From: Anadara kagoshimensis
Taxonomy: Eukaryota > Mollusca > Bivalvia > Arcoida > Arcidae
Assembly: GCA_021292105.1 (NCBI GenBank)
Contig: CM037857.1
Location: forward strand, 39,408,916 to 39,472,915
Direction of reading: 5' to 3'
Length of the DNA stretch: 64,000 nucleotides
The notes under the pieces are model-generated. The model had not been told where the DNA came from and did not search any database. It saw nothing but the letters and a program-made list of their open reading frames with translations. Shown piece after piece: positions 27,301 to 36,177 of the stretch (its first letter is position 1; every line of letters begins with the position of its first letter). The translations under genes were made by a program, and so were the position numbers.

Positions 27301-28361
27301 TAACCATTTCGGTATTGTTTTGCATCTGTGACCTTGACCTTTCAACCAATGACCTTTTTCTATACATCAAAATGATCGTTGTATCAATACCTAAAACATT
27401 CTAATATACAAGCCTATACAAAAAGTTTATAGTTTTCGAGATAATTAACCATTTCGGTATTGTTTCACATCTGTAACTTTGACCTTTGAACCTATGACCT
27501 TTTTCTATACATCAAAATGATCGTTGTATCGATACCTACAACATTCTAATATACATGCCTATACAAAAAGTTTATAGTTTTCGAGATAATTAACCATTTC
27601 GGTGTTGTTTCGCATATGTGACCTTGACCTTTGAACCCATGACCTTTTTCTATACATTAAAATGATTGTTGTATTAATACCTACAACATTCTAATATACA
27701 TGCCTATACAAAAAATTTATAGTTTTCGAGATAATTAACCATTTCGGTATTGTTTCGCATCTGTGACCTTGACCTTTGAACCCATGACCTTTTTCTATAC
27801 ATCAAAATGATCGTTGTCTGGATACCTACAACATTCTAATATACATGCCTATACAAAAGGTTTATAGTTTTTGAGATTATAATTATAATCAGAGGTAAAA
27901 AAAATAGGTCACGACCTTCACAATTGACCTTGACCTCATTTTGAAGATACTAACAAGAAGATGTCAAAACTGAAAACCCCATGTCATTATCTGGTCAAAT
28001 AGTCAAGTTATAACAATTTGAAGCTATTTTACGATTTTTTCAAAATTAAACGCAAAAACGTGTAACCTATTTTTTATCCGAATTTCACAAAATGAACAAA
28101 CTATAGGCTTAAGACCCTATAGAAGCCAAATATCACATCAGATTTTTTCTCCAATCAGTACTTTCGGAGAAGAAGATTTTTTAAGATTTTTGCACCCCTA
28201 GGTCACCTTGACCTAGTTATGGTAGCCATAGCAACGCCACGAACAAATTTGAATTGCACCGGCCCATATATACTTCTGACAAAGTTTCATTAAAAACTGT
28301 CCAGTAGTTTCAGAGGAGAAGTCGAAAATAGGTGTTAACGACGCACGCACACACGCACACA

Positions 28362-28393
<32 letters not shown>

Positions 28394-30765
28394 CATACAC
28401 ACGCTGCGCTATGCCATAAGCTCACATGACCTTCGGTCAGGTGAGCTAAAAATGATGAGAAATGGATAAATTGAGTGGGTTGAACATGTATACAGGATGT
28501 CATACACCAGGGAAGTGAGACTGGGTGCTCTGGAAGGGTAAGCACCTCCTGTTTAGTTAGCTACACAGTACACTGCCAACAATGCAATCTATGAAGTATG
28601 AAAAATGTATACACATTCATAATAACTATTTTTAGGGCTAGTAGATTTTAGTTCAGGGCTAGTAAAAATTCTCAGAACAAGCCGACTGGTCTAGTCTTTA
28701 AAAACATTGAACCCTGTTCTTTCAGAGAACAACTATCCCATATCCTCAAGTGTCCTAACTTCGTGGTAGTGTCAAGTCCGTGGCATTTTGTTTACACCGG
28801 ATATCAATCATAGGAAGCACATCACTGCACATGTTCAAAGTCAAAAAGGCGCCGTAATGGTTTAACTTTCCATTTGTGTTAGAAAATTTTTAAAAATATG
28901 TCTGAAAATTACGAAAATATATAAAAATGTAGGCAATTTAAATTTTTAGACAGATTTTACTATTCCTAAATTAATCTATATCACTTTATTTTTTCGGCAC
29001 ATGTAATATAAATCAAGATGTGACCTATGCCGTCTGCACATGGAGTCTCTGACCTATTTATCCGATCCTCATTTGAAACATTTTGTACCAGGTAAATTAA
29101 GTTTTTAGCCAAATCAAAAACGTGTAATACTTACGCCATTTTTAGTAAAATATTTTCATATTTCTCTATATAATATGATGTAAAAACGGGTGTAAAAACG
29201 AGGTCAATTGCTCATGTCGTATCGGAAGTGTATGATCAGTTTTTACTGTTAAAATTTGTATTTTTTTAAACAAATTTTGTTGTAAATCTAAACTAGACCA
29301 CTTAAAATAATTCTTTTAGAAAAAATAAGTTTTTTAGGCATTGATCACGTGAAATCACGCAGTCCGGGAGACCTCCCACAAACTTTCCGCCCGTTTTTCA
29401 AAACAGCATCTAACCCGAGGGTATTGTTTACAAACGATCTTTACCGGTATATAACGAAAATAGATGAGGTTATTTCTAATTTTGAAAATGAAGTGACAAG
29501 ACATTTGAAATGAGATCCAAATGTTTATTGTTTTCTGAAGATTGCCCATTATATTTTTGACACAAACTGTTAGTACCACGAACTTAGGACACACAAGGAT
29601 ACTGTTCCCCACACACTCCAAACACAATAAACCAACAGGTAATTAGTTTTAATCACTCTTTAGTCTTCGCACCTCAACACTGTATATTTCACATTCATAA
29701 TTTCTTAATTTTCCACGCATGTGACAGTATGTAATCTTCTGCTTACTGCTTAGAAATACTGAATCCTCAAGTGCTCTAACTTCGTGGTAGCGTCAAGTTC
29801 GTGGCATTTTGTTTACACCGGATATCAATCATAGGAAGCACATCACTGCACATGTTCAAAGTCAAAAAGGCGCCATAAGTGTTCAACTTTCTATTTTCGT
29901 TAGAAAAAATTTAAAATATGTTTAAAAATTACCAAAATATGTAAAAATATCGGAAATTTTGATTTTTAGACAAATTTTACTATTCCCAAATTATTCTTAA
30001 ACTATCTCATTATTTTTTCGTCACGTGTAAAATAAATCAAGATGTAAACTATGTCGTCTGCAAAAAGAGTCTCCGACTTATTTATTCGATCCTGGTTTGA
30101 AACATTTAGTACCAGGTAAATATAGTTTGTAATGAAATCAAAAACGTGTGACACTTACGCCATTTTCAGTAAAATATTATGCATTTTTCACTATATAATA
30201 TGATGTAAAAAACGGGTGTAAAAACGAGGTCAATTGCTCATGTCATACCGGAAGTGTATGATCGTTTTTTTCTTGTTATAAATTTTATTTTTTAACTAAT
30301 TCTGTTGTTAATCTAAACTAGACTACTTAAAATATATTTTTTCAGAGAAAATCAGTTTTTTAGAATTAATCACGTAAAATCACGTGATCCGGGAGACCTC
30401 CCACGAACTTTCCACACATTCTTCAAAATGGCATCTATCTGGAGGGTATTGTTTACAAACGATGTTTACCGATATTTAACGAAAATAACCCAGGTTATTT
30501 CCGGTTTTGAAACTGATTTGACAAGACATTTGAAGTTAGACTCAAATGTTTATTGTTTGTTGACGATTGCCAATTAATTTTTTGACACAAACTGTTAGTA
30601 CCACGAACTTAGGACACACGAGGATATATGTATAAATCTGAAAGATTTACCATATGGTTTACCTTTTTTATCAAAATATTTGGTAACAAGAGATACGATA
30701 ATCATGATAAGAACTATAACTGCCACCAGGACTATATATATTGTTGAAGGATCTACCGCAGCCAT
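12132..30765 (-). CDS. DDRGK1: DDRGK domain-containing protein 1 (UFMylation adaptor)
   Basis: DDRGK1 (UFBP1) is a single-pass ER-membrane protein that recruits the UFM1 ligase UFL1 and is needed for UFMylation, ER homeostasis and ER-phagy (family knowledge). Eight coding exons on the minus strand are supported: 30765-30663, 23749-23624, 22717-22594, 21147-21046, 19511-19389, 18572-18534, 13551-13495 and 12368-12132, all with GT-AG borders. The predicted protein is about 302 residues (human 314). It has an N-terminal membrane anchor (residues 9-28), an Arg/Gly-rich linker, [14 protein letters not shown], a long Glu/Arg/Lys coiled-coil region with [12 protein letters not shown], and the C-terminal winged-helix (PCI-like) domain containing [11 protein letters not shown], the motif that names the family. 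All junctions join in phase except exon 3 to exon 4, where the exons hold 2 nt too many. The introns carry most of the mobile elements between 12.5 and 30.6 kb. Confidence 0.93.
12506..12845 (-). mobile_element. tRNA-derived SINE, full length
   Basis: The most complete copy of the family, inserted in DDRGK1 intron 7. Read on the minus strand it begins GTAGCTCAGTTGGTAGAGTG (A box), has GTGGGTTTGAACCCC (B box), then a body of about 270 bp ending in CACCATTATTCAACTCAAC. Confidence 0.85.
13495..13551 (-). CDS. DDRGK1: DDRGK1 coding exon 7
   Basis: Nineteen codons reading [19 protein letters not shown], matching the human SKVVLLEDLASQVGLRTQ segment. Acceptor TTCTAG before it and donor GTATTT after it; phase 0 at both ends. 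Confidence 0.93.
13660..14580 (+). repeat. 145-bp tandem array inside element A
   Basis: About six head-to-tail units of 144-146 bp. Each contains GTGACCTTGACCTTTGAAC, ATATATCAAAATGA, ATTCTAATATACATGCC and ATACAAAAAGTT. Spacing between successive CTGTGACC blocks was counted at 144-146 bases. Confidence 0.9.
15142..17477 (+). mobile_element. 5'-truncated LINE nested in element A
   Basis: A non-LTR retrotransposon of 2336 bp, beginning within the reverse-transcriptase ORF and ending in the short repeat tail GAAACTTGAAACTTG after AAATAAA. AATAG flanks it on both sides (15137-15141 and 17478-17482) and is a candidate target-site duplication. Outside those bases the sequence of element A continues (the ACGG-rich stretch on the left, the end hairpin on the right). 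There is no endonuclease domain in the surviving part. Confidence 0.8.
15189..17355 (+). pseudogene. LINE reverse transcriptase, frameshifted
   Basis: Three overlapping frames (15189-15617, 15614-17014, 17005-17355) together make one LINE ORF2 C-terminal half. Visible reverse-transcriptase motifs are [76 protein letters not shown] and [13 protein letters not shown], which carries the catalytic YADD at about 16163-16174. A Cys-rich [18 protein letters not shown] follows near the C-terminus. Frame breaks occur at about 15605 and about 17000, so this copy is not intact. The clade is not decided. Confidence 0.85.
17760..17978 (-). repeat. Dispersed repeat family C, inverted fragment
   Basis: Reverse complement of parts of the element at 19640-20500. 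It shares CTACCTTTTGAAGAAAAAGG, GATATTAA, CATCCTTCTGTCC, the GGAGTTATGTCCCTTTGA block and the AAGAACCTGCTGGC end. Confidence 0.6.
18131..18434 (-). mobile_element. tRNA-derived SINE, copy 4
   Basis: Minus-strand copy: GTAGCTCAATTGGTAGAGAG head, GTGGGTTTGAACC B box, body ending in a GATT-type simple tail (18131-18160). Lies in DDRGK1 intron 6. Confidence 0.8.
18534..18572 (-). CDS. DDRGK1: DDRGK1 coding exon 6
   Basis: Thirteen codons reading [13 protein letters not shown], matching human SQSFLTEFINYIK. Acceptor TTTTCAG, donor GTAAGG. Phase 0 at both ends. Confidence 0.93.
19389..19511 (-). CDS. DDRGK1: DDRGK1 coding exon 5
   Basis: Forty-one codons, the end of the charged coiled-coil region. 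It includes [20 protein letters not shown], the conserved link to the C-terminal domain. Acceptor ATTTCAG, donor GTAAGT. Confidence 0.95.
19640..20500 (+). repeat. Dispersed repeat family C, long copy
   Basis: Starts at CCGCCACCTTTTGAGG and ends near AAGAACCTGCTGGC. It holds two to three imperfect tandem copies of a block of about 320 bp containing AACTTGGTGCAAAGCATCAA and GGAGATGTGCATAT. Probably a non-autonomous mobile element in DDRGK1 intron 4; no coding capacity. Confidence 0.65.
20931..20974 (+). ncRNA. Hammerhead-ribozyme-like motif, copy 1
   Basis: CTGATGA (20937-20943), a weak stem of AGAA/TCCT with one mismatch, GAAA (20957-20960), a four-base loop, the cleavage triplet GTC (20966-20968), then AAGTGC. 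These are all the invariant core elements of a minimal hammerhead in correct order and spacing. The 5' side of stem I (TTCTA) no longer pairs with AAGTGC. A second copy at 38935 keeps that stem, which supports a shared folded ancestor. Penelope-like retroelements are known to carry minimal hammerheads. Activity is doubtful. Confidence 0.45.
21046..21147 (-). CDS. DDRGK1: DDRGK1 coding exon 4
   Basis: Thirty-four codons, [20 protein letters not shown] and more, the charged coiled-coil. Acceptor TGTGCAG, donor AGA/GTAAGA. It starts in phase 0, whereas exon 3 ends in phase 2. Confidence 0.9.
22077..22318 (+). repeat. Dispersed repeat family B, copy 2
   Basis: Second copy of the element at 9499-9745: AAACTAGAACTGTCTC, TTGGTTCAAGGTGAAG, TTTGGACCATGAAGATTATT, ACTAGT and a poly-G stretch near the end (22297-22314). 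In DDRGK1 intron 3. Confidence 0.65.
22594..22717 (-). CDS. DDRGK1: DDRGK1 coding exon 3 (2 nt too long)
   Basis: Encodes [40 protein letters not shown] and ends GATTG before GTATTA. With the visible GT donor it leaves phase 2, but exon 4 needs phase 0. Human DDRGK1 has RE at this place. Removing two bases (TT) would give AGAGAG before GTATTA, restoring both phase and conservation. Confidence 0.88.
23624..23749 (-). CDS. DDRGK1: DDRGK1 coding exon 2
   Basis: Forty-two codons in phase 1: an Arg/Gly/Gln-rich linker ([18 protein letters not shown]) between the membrane anchor and the coiled coil, as in other DDRGK1 proteins. Acceptor ATTTTTAG, donor GTACAA. Confidence 0.9.
24130..24590. repeat. 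Probable dispersed repeat with decayed ends
   Basis: Begins CAAGAGCTCCTCTGAGAGG and GCAATATATGCC and ends in an array of GACGGAC/GACAGATG-like words, the style of end seen in several mollusc non-autonomous elements. Only one copy is in the window, so support is weak. Confidence 0.35.
24600..24646. repeat. Short inverted repeat
   Basis: GACAGAAAAATCT and AGATTTTTCTGTC form a 13-bp stem around a loop of about 21 bases. Confidence 0.7.
24985..25152. mobile_element. 168-bp foldback MITE
   Basis: AATAGAATCTATCACTTG (24985 on) is matched by its inverse ending GACAGATTCTATT (25152). The arms stay complementary, with mismatches, almost to the centre (GTAACATATCCCAATC / GATTGGGATATATGTTAC). The whole element is therefore a near-palindrome with a short loop. 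In DDRGK1 intron 1. Confidence 0.8.
25855..27870 (+). repeat. 145-bp tandem array inside element B (split)
   Basis: About 13 units of 145-146 bp with GTGACCTTGACCTTTGAAC, TATACATCAAAATGATCG and CAATACCTACAACATTC, at counted spacings of 145 and 146. The array is broken at 26530-26735 by a copy of the element's own right flank. Confidence 0.92.
28341..28403. repeat. (GCAC)n microsatellite
   Basis: ACGC/ACAC words repeated without other sequence for about 60 bases at the right end of element B. Bivalve pearl-type elements commonly carry a microsatellite in this position. Confidence 0.9.
28455..28565 (-). repeat. Dispersed retroelement 3'-end repeat, copy 3
   Basis: Reverse-oriented copy: CAGGGAAGTGAGACTGGGTG, TCTGGAAGGGTAAGCACCTC, CTGTTTAGTTAGCTAC. 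Same blocks as at 700, 39.2 and 49.8 kb. Confidence 0.6.
28741..29601. mobile_element. Non-autonomous DNA transposon, copy 1
   Basis: Left end TATCCTCAAGTGTCCTAACT and right end (inverted) TATCCTTGTGTGTCCTAAGT followed by TCGTGGTA on both: terminal inverted repeats of about 28 bp with few mismatches. TA stands at both outer edges, so a TA target duplication is possible. 861 bp, no long reading frame. A second copy in the same direction follows 160 bp later. Confidence 0.8.
29762..30626. mobile_element. Non-autonomous DNA transposon, copy 2
   Basis: Direct repeat of 28741-29601 over its whole length, including both inverted ends, with many substitutions. It ends only 37 bases inside DDRGK1 intron 1, next to exon 1. 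Confidence 0.8.
30663..30765 (-). CDS. DDRGK1: DDRGK1 coding exon 1 (membrane anchor)
   Basis: Starts ATG at 30765-30763 and encodes 34 residues: [18 protein letters not shown], then [16 protein letters not shown]. The hydrophobic run of about 20 residues is the signal anchor that holds the protein in the ER membrane. Donor AAG/GTAAAC. This ATG is chosen because the hydrophobic anchor follows at once, as in the human protein. Confidence 0.9.
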
Positions 30766-31560
30766 CGTTAAGGAAACAAAATAACACTTCCTAATAAAAT
30801 TTACAAATTATTAAAGCTCTCTCGCACTTTCCAAGTGTAACGGAAGTTTTTCAAGAATTATAATTTTTTAACAGACAACGAGACGGACTTGATCAAAATC
30901 CGGAATTGGATTGAAGAGGCAGTAGGCAGTAAGCTGTAAATATGTACGCGGGATTAAAAAAGCGAAGTGTGCCAACAGTTCAATTTATGCGGATTTTATA
31001 ATAATACTTGTCTCGTATAAAAACAACAACAGGTACGAAAATCTAATCGAAAAATGGAGACAATTATTAGGAAAAATGAGAGAGGTGACCAAAGTGAAAA
31101 AAAAAATAGTAGAAAAAATGAAAATAAAATAAAACAAAAATAAAAAAGGAAAGAAAAGAAAAATGTTGTTGGAAGAACTGATAATATAGGCACAGATTGA
31201 ACCTCGCTAAAAGCGGCTTAGCCGCGAGAGGCTTCAACAAAACCGCATAAATTCACCATATAAGCCATCCAAAATCAAAATAAGTAGTAAATCCTTCGTA
31301 TCGAAGCACTGTAACGCCACATAGCAGTGTTGTCGCATAAACGTAATCTGGACAACGCGCCAACGTGGGCAATTTCAACGCGTAAAGAGAACGATTTTAT
31401 GCGGCAAAAAGGCTACCTTTAGCCGCATAAAGAAAACATTAAACGATACCATAATATCCTTCACTATCATCACCTACACCTCCATCATCATTACAAGCTT
31501 CAATATAACACCACCATCATCATTATCATTATATTATTATCTCCCCGCCCTCAGGGGTGA
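30766..31560. other. 5' flank of DDRGK1, no gene
   Basis: Should hold the DDRGK1 promoter, but no TATA box or other diagnostic site is placed convincingly. TTATGCGG/CCGCATAA words recur several times between 30970 and 31930. Confidence 0.4.
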
Positions 31561-31573
31561 GGGGGTATAGTAA

Positions 31574-31575
31574 TA

Positions 31576-31642
<67 letters not shown>

Positions 31643-31646
31643 TGTA

Positions 31647-31689
<43 letters not shown>
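31574..31689. repeat. Compound (CT)n-(TG)n microsatellite
   Basis: About 50 bases of CT repeats followed directly by about 60 bases of TG repeats with one TATG interruption. Confidence 0.95.
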
Positions 31690-32295
31690 TATTTGGTTTC
31701 CGTGCATTTTAAAGAAAACCGCACATCCGATTGAGCTGAAACTAAGTTAATTGATTAATTACGGTGAGGAGTGGTATGGGATCGTCATCATCAATATTAC
31801 CACCACCGTTTTTTGTCGAGATATAAAAACTTTTTAAAATTCGTTAAAACTAGCCCTCTCTATGTATCAAAAAGACACCCTTCCGCCACATACAAGCAAC
31901 ACATCTTTATGCGTTGAACGCCACCGCATAAACCGTTGTCGACCTCTTTATGCGTTGGAATTCCCTGTCGCGATGATAGACGTGTTGGGCTAACAAATCA
32001 CTGCGTCACAAAGCTTAACGCCTGTACCTTTGAACCACCTATTGTCAACACCTACCAAAACTGGTCGGATCATGTAAGTGAAATAATTATAGATTTGTGC
32101 AGGGTGTTTGGTGATTTTTAATATGTTCCAACCTATTTGCCAAATTGTTCCAAATATCAACTCGTTCCAACTTTTTTTAACCAACAATTGAATACCAACG
32201 TGTTCTAACTTTTTTACGAACTCGAGCGTTAAATTGTTTCAAATCAGATTTACCTAAATTAATTCCTATAATATTATATGCAATTTCTCTTATTT

Positions 32296-32296
<1 letters not shown>

Positions 32297-32351
<55 letters not shown>
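32297..32351. repeat. (AAT)n microsatellite
   Basis: About 18 uninterrupted AAT triplets. Confidence 0.95.
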
Positions 32352-33045
32352 CAAACCGAATATTGAGCGCATTCCTACACTTAATTCCCAAATAGCTGTA
32401 AAATTATAGACACATTTAAAAATAAATAAAATAGTCTTTGTGTTTGATATGTTTAATTTAGCAGTTTAATTATGTCCAATTTTGTTTTAAAAATAGTGTC
32501 GAACTAGGTAACCAAAATAGAACAAAAAATTGAAGCCATAATTATGATCAAAATGATTTCCTAATCATTCTGCCCGATTGGTTCATTATTATTTTCGGCT
32601 GTCGATGAGAGCGTTTTTCAAATACATGTAGTGCCAAAGTTTGATTTTTGTTTAAGAATACTTTCTGTGTTTATAAACCATTATGATTTATTTATCAGTT
32701 TTCAAGCAACTTGTCGCCTGGGTTACAAAGACTGGGAAAGAACATACTTTTTAAAAGCATTTATTTGTTTTTAAAACTGCAACTTTATTTCGCTCAAAGT
32801 GACCTATATTTTACGATGTCCATCACTTCGTCGCTCAAACGTTCGTTTATTTTCGCTCTTTTGTCCTATGCTTTCGCTAAAATGTCCAACGCCGAAATAG
32901 ACAAGTTCATTCAAATGAAGGATACGTTTATATAAATTAATAAATAAAAAGATAATTAATAAGTAATACAATGATATTATAAGTGATCAAAATTTGATAA
33001 TTGTTATTCTTGTTAAATTATTAATCATTATCCAGTTGTCATATA

Positions 33046-33131
33046 ACATTTTTTTAAATTTAATCATAAAATACATTCAAAAAATGGTACCATTTTTTGA
33101 ATGTATTTTATGATTAAATTAAAAAAATGGT
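33046..33131. repeat. Near-perfect palindrome with no loop
   Basis: The arms meet at GGTACC (33086-33091). AAAATACATTCAAAAAATGG on the left is answered by its exact inverse on the right, and complementarity reaches about 43 bases per arm with one bulged base near 33056. Confidence 0.88.
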
Positions 33132-34159
33132 ATGTGACACAGTTATCAGAATTGGTGTTATAAGTTGAAATAATGATGGGAAATCATCCGTTAAAAATAA
33201 TCACGCTGCCATACAACTCTATAATATAGTATATAGTATATCATGCAATAATTATGAAGCGCCGCCCTGGCGGTAACCCTACAGTTCATACGAGTACCTG
33301 GTTGTCGGCTAACAATGTACCCATATTTAATGATAATGTGATTGTAAAAGAGATGTGTAGTAAACGGTAAGTTTATTAAGTGTTTTATAAGAATATAGTG
33401 ATTACTATAGAGATATAGTGATAGTATATAACGAAGTAGACAAGTGGATATCGATAGGCCTAGACATGAAAAAAAAAACGGTGACACAGAGTTTAACATA
33501 ACGGGGTTTACCAAACAGAAATGAAATAAGTTCTTTAAGTTTAAAGAAAAAAAACGATCAAACGCCTCAGAAAACACCTAAAAACTTCTTTTTTATCTTA
33601 TTTTATTATTATTATTTTTATTATTCAACTTTCGTTGTCTACAAATGTAGAATCCCGATAAGTGACGTATAGGTGTGATGTGGCTGAGCAGTGCTTATTT
33701 TAAACGACTGGTATGAGTTACTAGTACTTCCATTGATCCTATAACTCAGTTGTAGCATAAACTGTACCATGTCGTCTTAAAGTGTTTCTGTATGATCTAT
33801 TTAATATGCGGAAGTTAAGGAAAATTAAAACACTAGTTTGACTTTTAGGGGCAATGGGCTACTGGGTTTGCCAATCTTTATGTCAAATTCGTAGTAAGAT
33901 GGATAATCATGAATAATTACCTCTATGAAACCGACGTCGCCTGGTGATTAGTTTATTTAAACAATATTTATTCTCCAAAAAACAACATATAATTTATTAT
34001 ACAAACATATAGAAAAATAGAATAGGATTCAGGAACAAGCCAGAATGGCTTATATTAACCCGTGATTATTAACTAGTGATTATATACGTATAAAATAGTT
34101 TTTTTTTTATAAAAAGTTAGTTTGAGTATATGGCTGTCATTATTTTTAATTGGTACAAG

Positions 34160-34210
<51 letters not shown>
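34160..34210. repeat. (AC)n microsatellite
   Basis: About 24 AC repeats ending in ACTCAC. Confidence 0.95.
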
Positions 34211-34211
<1 letters not shown>

Positions 34212-35692
34212 TTAGGTCAAACACGTGAACGTCAACTAGGGAAGGGTAACTTGTGTAATAACATAACAAATGAGCATCAAAATTTTTGCCTCAGTGCGTA
34301 TATTTGTTTATAATTTATCACTTGCTGTACAGTGGTAATAAGTGAAATGGTAGAGCACCCCCTTATCACTCTAGACATTAACCATAATCACTAAACACAA
34401 TAATTTGTCTTATTTATTTTGGTTGTTTTTGACATTAACTAGTACTCGTTTTTGTTGGTTGCTTTGTGCTGTTGTCGAGTGTAATTATATTTTACAGTTG
34501 AAATGTCTAAGAGCGAGAAAAGCACATCAACAATAAATATTTACAATTGCAACATCTTTGCTTCAATCAAGTATTTGACATCGACTATACATTGCAACTT
34601 CATAGAGACATTGCTCCAAGCGCTGACGTGATGGCTTCAGATGTCAAATGTTCTTGTTGACTGACAGGAAACGACCCATTTTTATGAAAAGGTACACCAA
34701 TAGCGCATTTCAAAATTGTTTCCAAATTAACATGACAAATGTGACACGGTAATAAAAGTATTTTTTTTTAAATTTTGTAAATATAAAAAATAATGGAATG
34801 TCTCAAATTTTTGCACAAAATGCTTCGCTTTTTATACAATCTGAGAAAGTCCATATACTTTGCAAGTTAATATAGACATTGAAAAATTACCTTATTTCTT
34901 AAATATGTATTGTGTTTGTAACATAATTGTTTTAAATGATGTTTTGTTTCTGCATTTTATTACAGTTCAGTTCATATAGTTTATTTACGTGTCACATGTT
35001 ATAAAACATAATATACATATTAAAATATTACATAAAATAATAACATCCAGCCTTAAAAGACTTCTGAGACACGAGTTAGAAGTTATTTACATATAACATA
35101 GTAAAACAAGAATTATATATTAAGTATATTGATAACCGAGAGACGTAAAGGTTGGTTAGTACGCGAATTATTGTTTAATGACAACTGCTTAAAACAACAG
35201 AGTAATTCTATAGAAAACACATCAAACGAGTTATATTTAAGTTTGAGTTACACAACCTCATTTAAAAACTTTACACCGAACAGTTTAGAAGTGTCCCCAT
35301 TTTCGTATTTGAATGTGGAGATTACGTAAACATTGTTTACTATTTATGTGTTGTTTTGTTACACATATATATATTTTGTATATATACGCACCGATCAACG
35401 AATTAAACATGAATATCTTTAAAACCCGACAGTTTAAATATCGTCGAGACATAAAGGAGAAGGAAATGTAATTTTTCTCTTTTATTACAGTGAATTGGTG
35501 AACATTAATATGTAAATAAATATTACATAAATCATTACAGTCTCAATACATGCTTATCAATATAGTCTACCACGCCTTTTTTAACATTGATTTATGTAAT
35601 TTTAAGCACACCTCCCTTTAAACTCATTTGTCGTTTTTACAGAGAAAAGAGTTTTGATTACAAATTAAGCTTAGCCGTAGATTAGACCAAGC

Positions 35693-35698
35693 ATGTAA
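35693..35698 (+). promoter_or_regulatory. Minimal start-stop upstream ORF (ATGTAATG)
   Basis: An ATG directly followed by TAA overlaps the A of the main ATG at 35698. A one-codon uORF in this position can force termination-reinitiation. Whether it is in the mature transcript depends on the acceptor at 35641-35642. Confidence 0.4.
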
Positions 35699-36177
35699 TG
35701 CCTCCGAAAAAGAAGGTAAAAAAGAAGATCCCAATTCCACCAGAGATCCAACCATATTATAAAGATGCCTTGCTACTTGGTCTGACAGAACAGACTTTTC
35801 AGGTTTTGTTGAAAAATGGATACAATAACATTGCTACCATATCTGCTATTGATGAACCGGACTTACAGGCTCTAGAAATTCATTTAGCTCAGAAGTCTGT
35901 ACTGCGAAGACTAGTAAAGGGCTTGCAAACAGAAACAGCAGAACGAAGAACACAACCAGAAGTTACAGCACACGTGAGTTATAAATTAAAAGAGAAGTAA
36001 AAACTCAAGATGAAAGTTTAAACTTGTCAACGGAAATTTACGAATCTAGTCAAAGTACGCTGGTATCGACAACTTTAGGTAACCAAGACAACAGAGGCAT
36101 CGAATTTGAACCACAGACACCAGTAGAAAGGTCCACAGATGATAGATTCAGACCCGAAATCGTTATTATTTCAACAG
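35698..36177 (+). CDS. Gene 1 coding exon 1 (SAM-like segment), frame break
   Basis: Frame 1 reads MPPKKKVKKKIPIPPEIQP, then a helical segment (YYKDALLLGLTEQTF ... SVLRRLVKGLQ) like a SAM domain. It then stops at TAA 35998-36000. From about 35985 another frame is open (KTQDESLNLSTEIYESSQ ... IVIISTG) up to a GTAAGT donor at 36178, in the phase the next exon needs. A GTGAGT at 35974 is a possible donor, but the intron to the second part would be under 40 bases and out of phase. A single indel between 35974 and 36000 explains it more simply. Confidence 0.6.

Larger units (their letters stand above)
25777..28451 (+). mobile_element. Tandem-repeat element B (Helentron/pearl-like)
   Basis: Same termini as element A: CAAGAGGCCCATGGGCC with GCTCACCTG on the left, and a hairpin ending CAGGTGAGCTAAAA on the right. 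The interior has five 145-bp units (25855-26530), a copy of the right-hand flank (about 26530-26735), about eight more units (26735-27870), then the right flank again (27870-28330) and a GCAC microsatellite. The flank is thus duplicated inside the element. It lies in DDRGK1 intron 1. Class assignment is inference from architecture. Confidence 0.72.
32352..35642. other. Intergenic stretch upstream of the receptor gene
   Basis: Apart from the palindrome at 33.05 kb and the AC repeat, no gene or recognisable element is seen. A non-coding first exon of the receptor gene may lie here: an acceptor-like TTTTTACAG at 35634-35642 precedes its coding start. Confidence 0.4.

Noticed and set aside
13626..28451. 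CRISPR-like arrays (regular 145-bp repeats)
   Set aside because: Unit length, near-identity over the whole unit and the eukaryotic intron context show tandem repeats in mobile elements, not spacer arrays.
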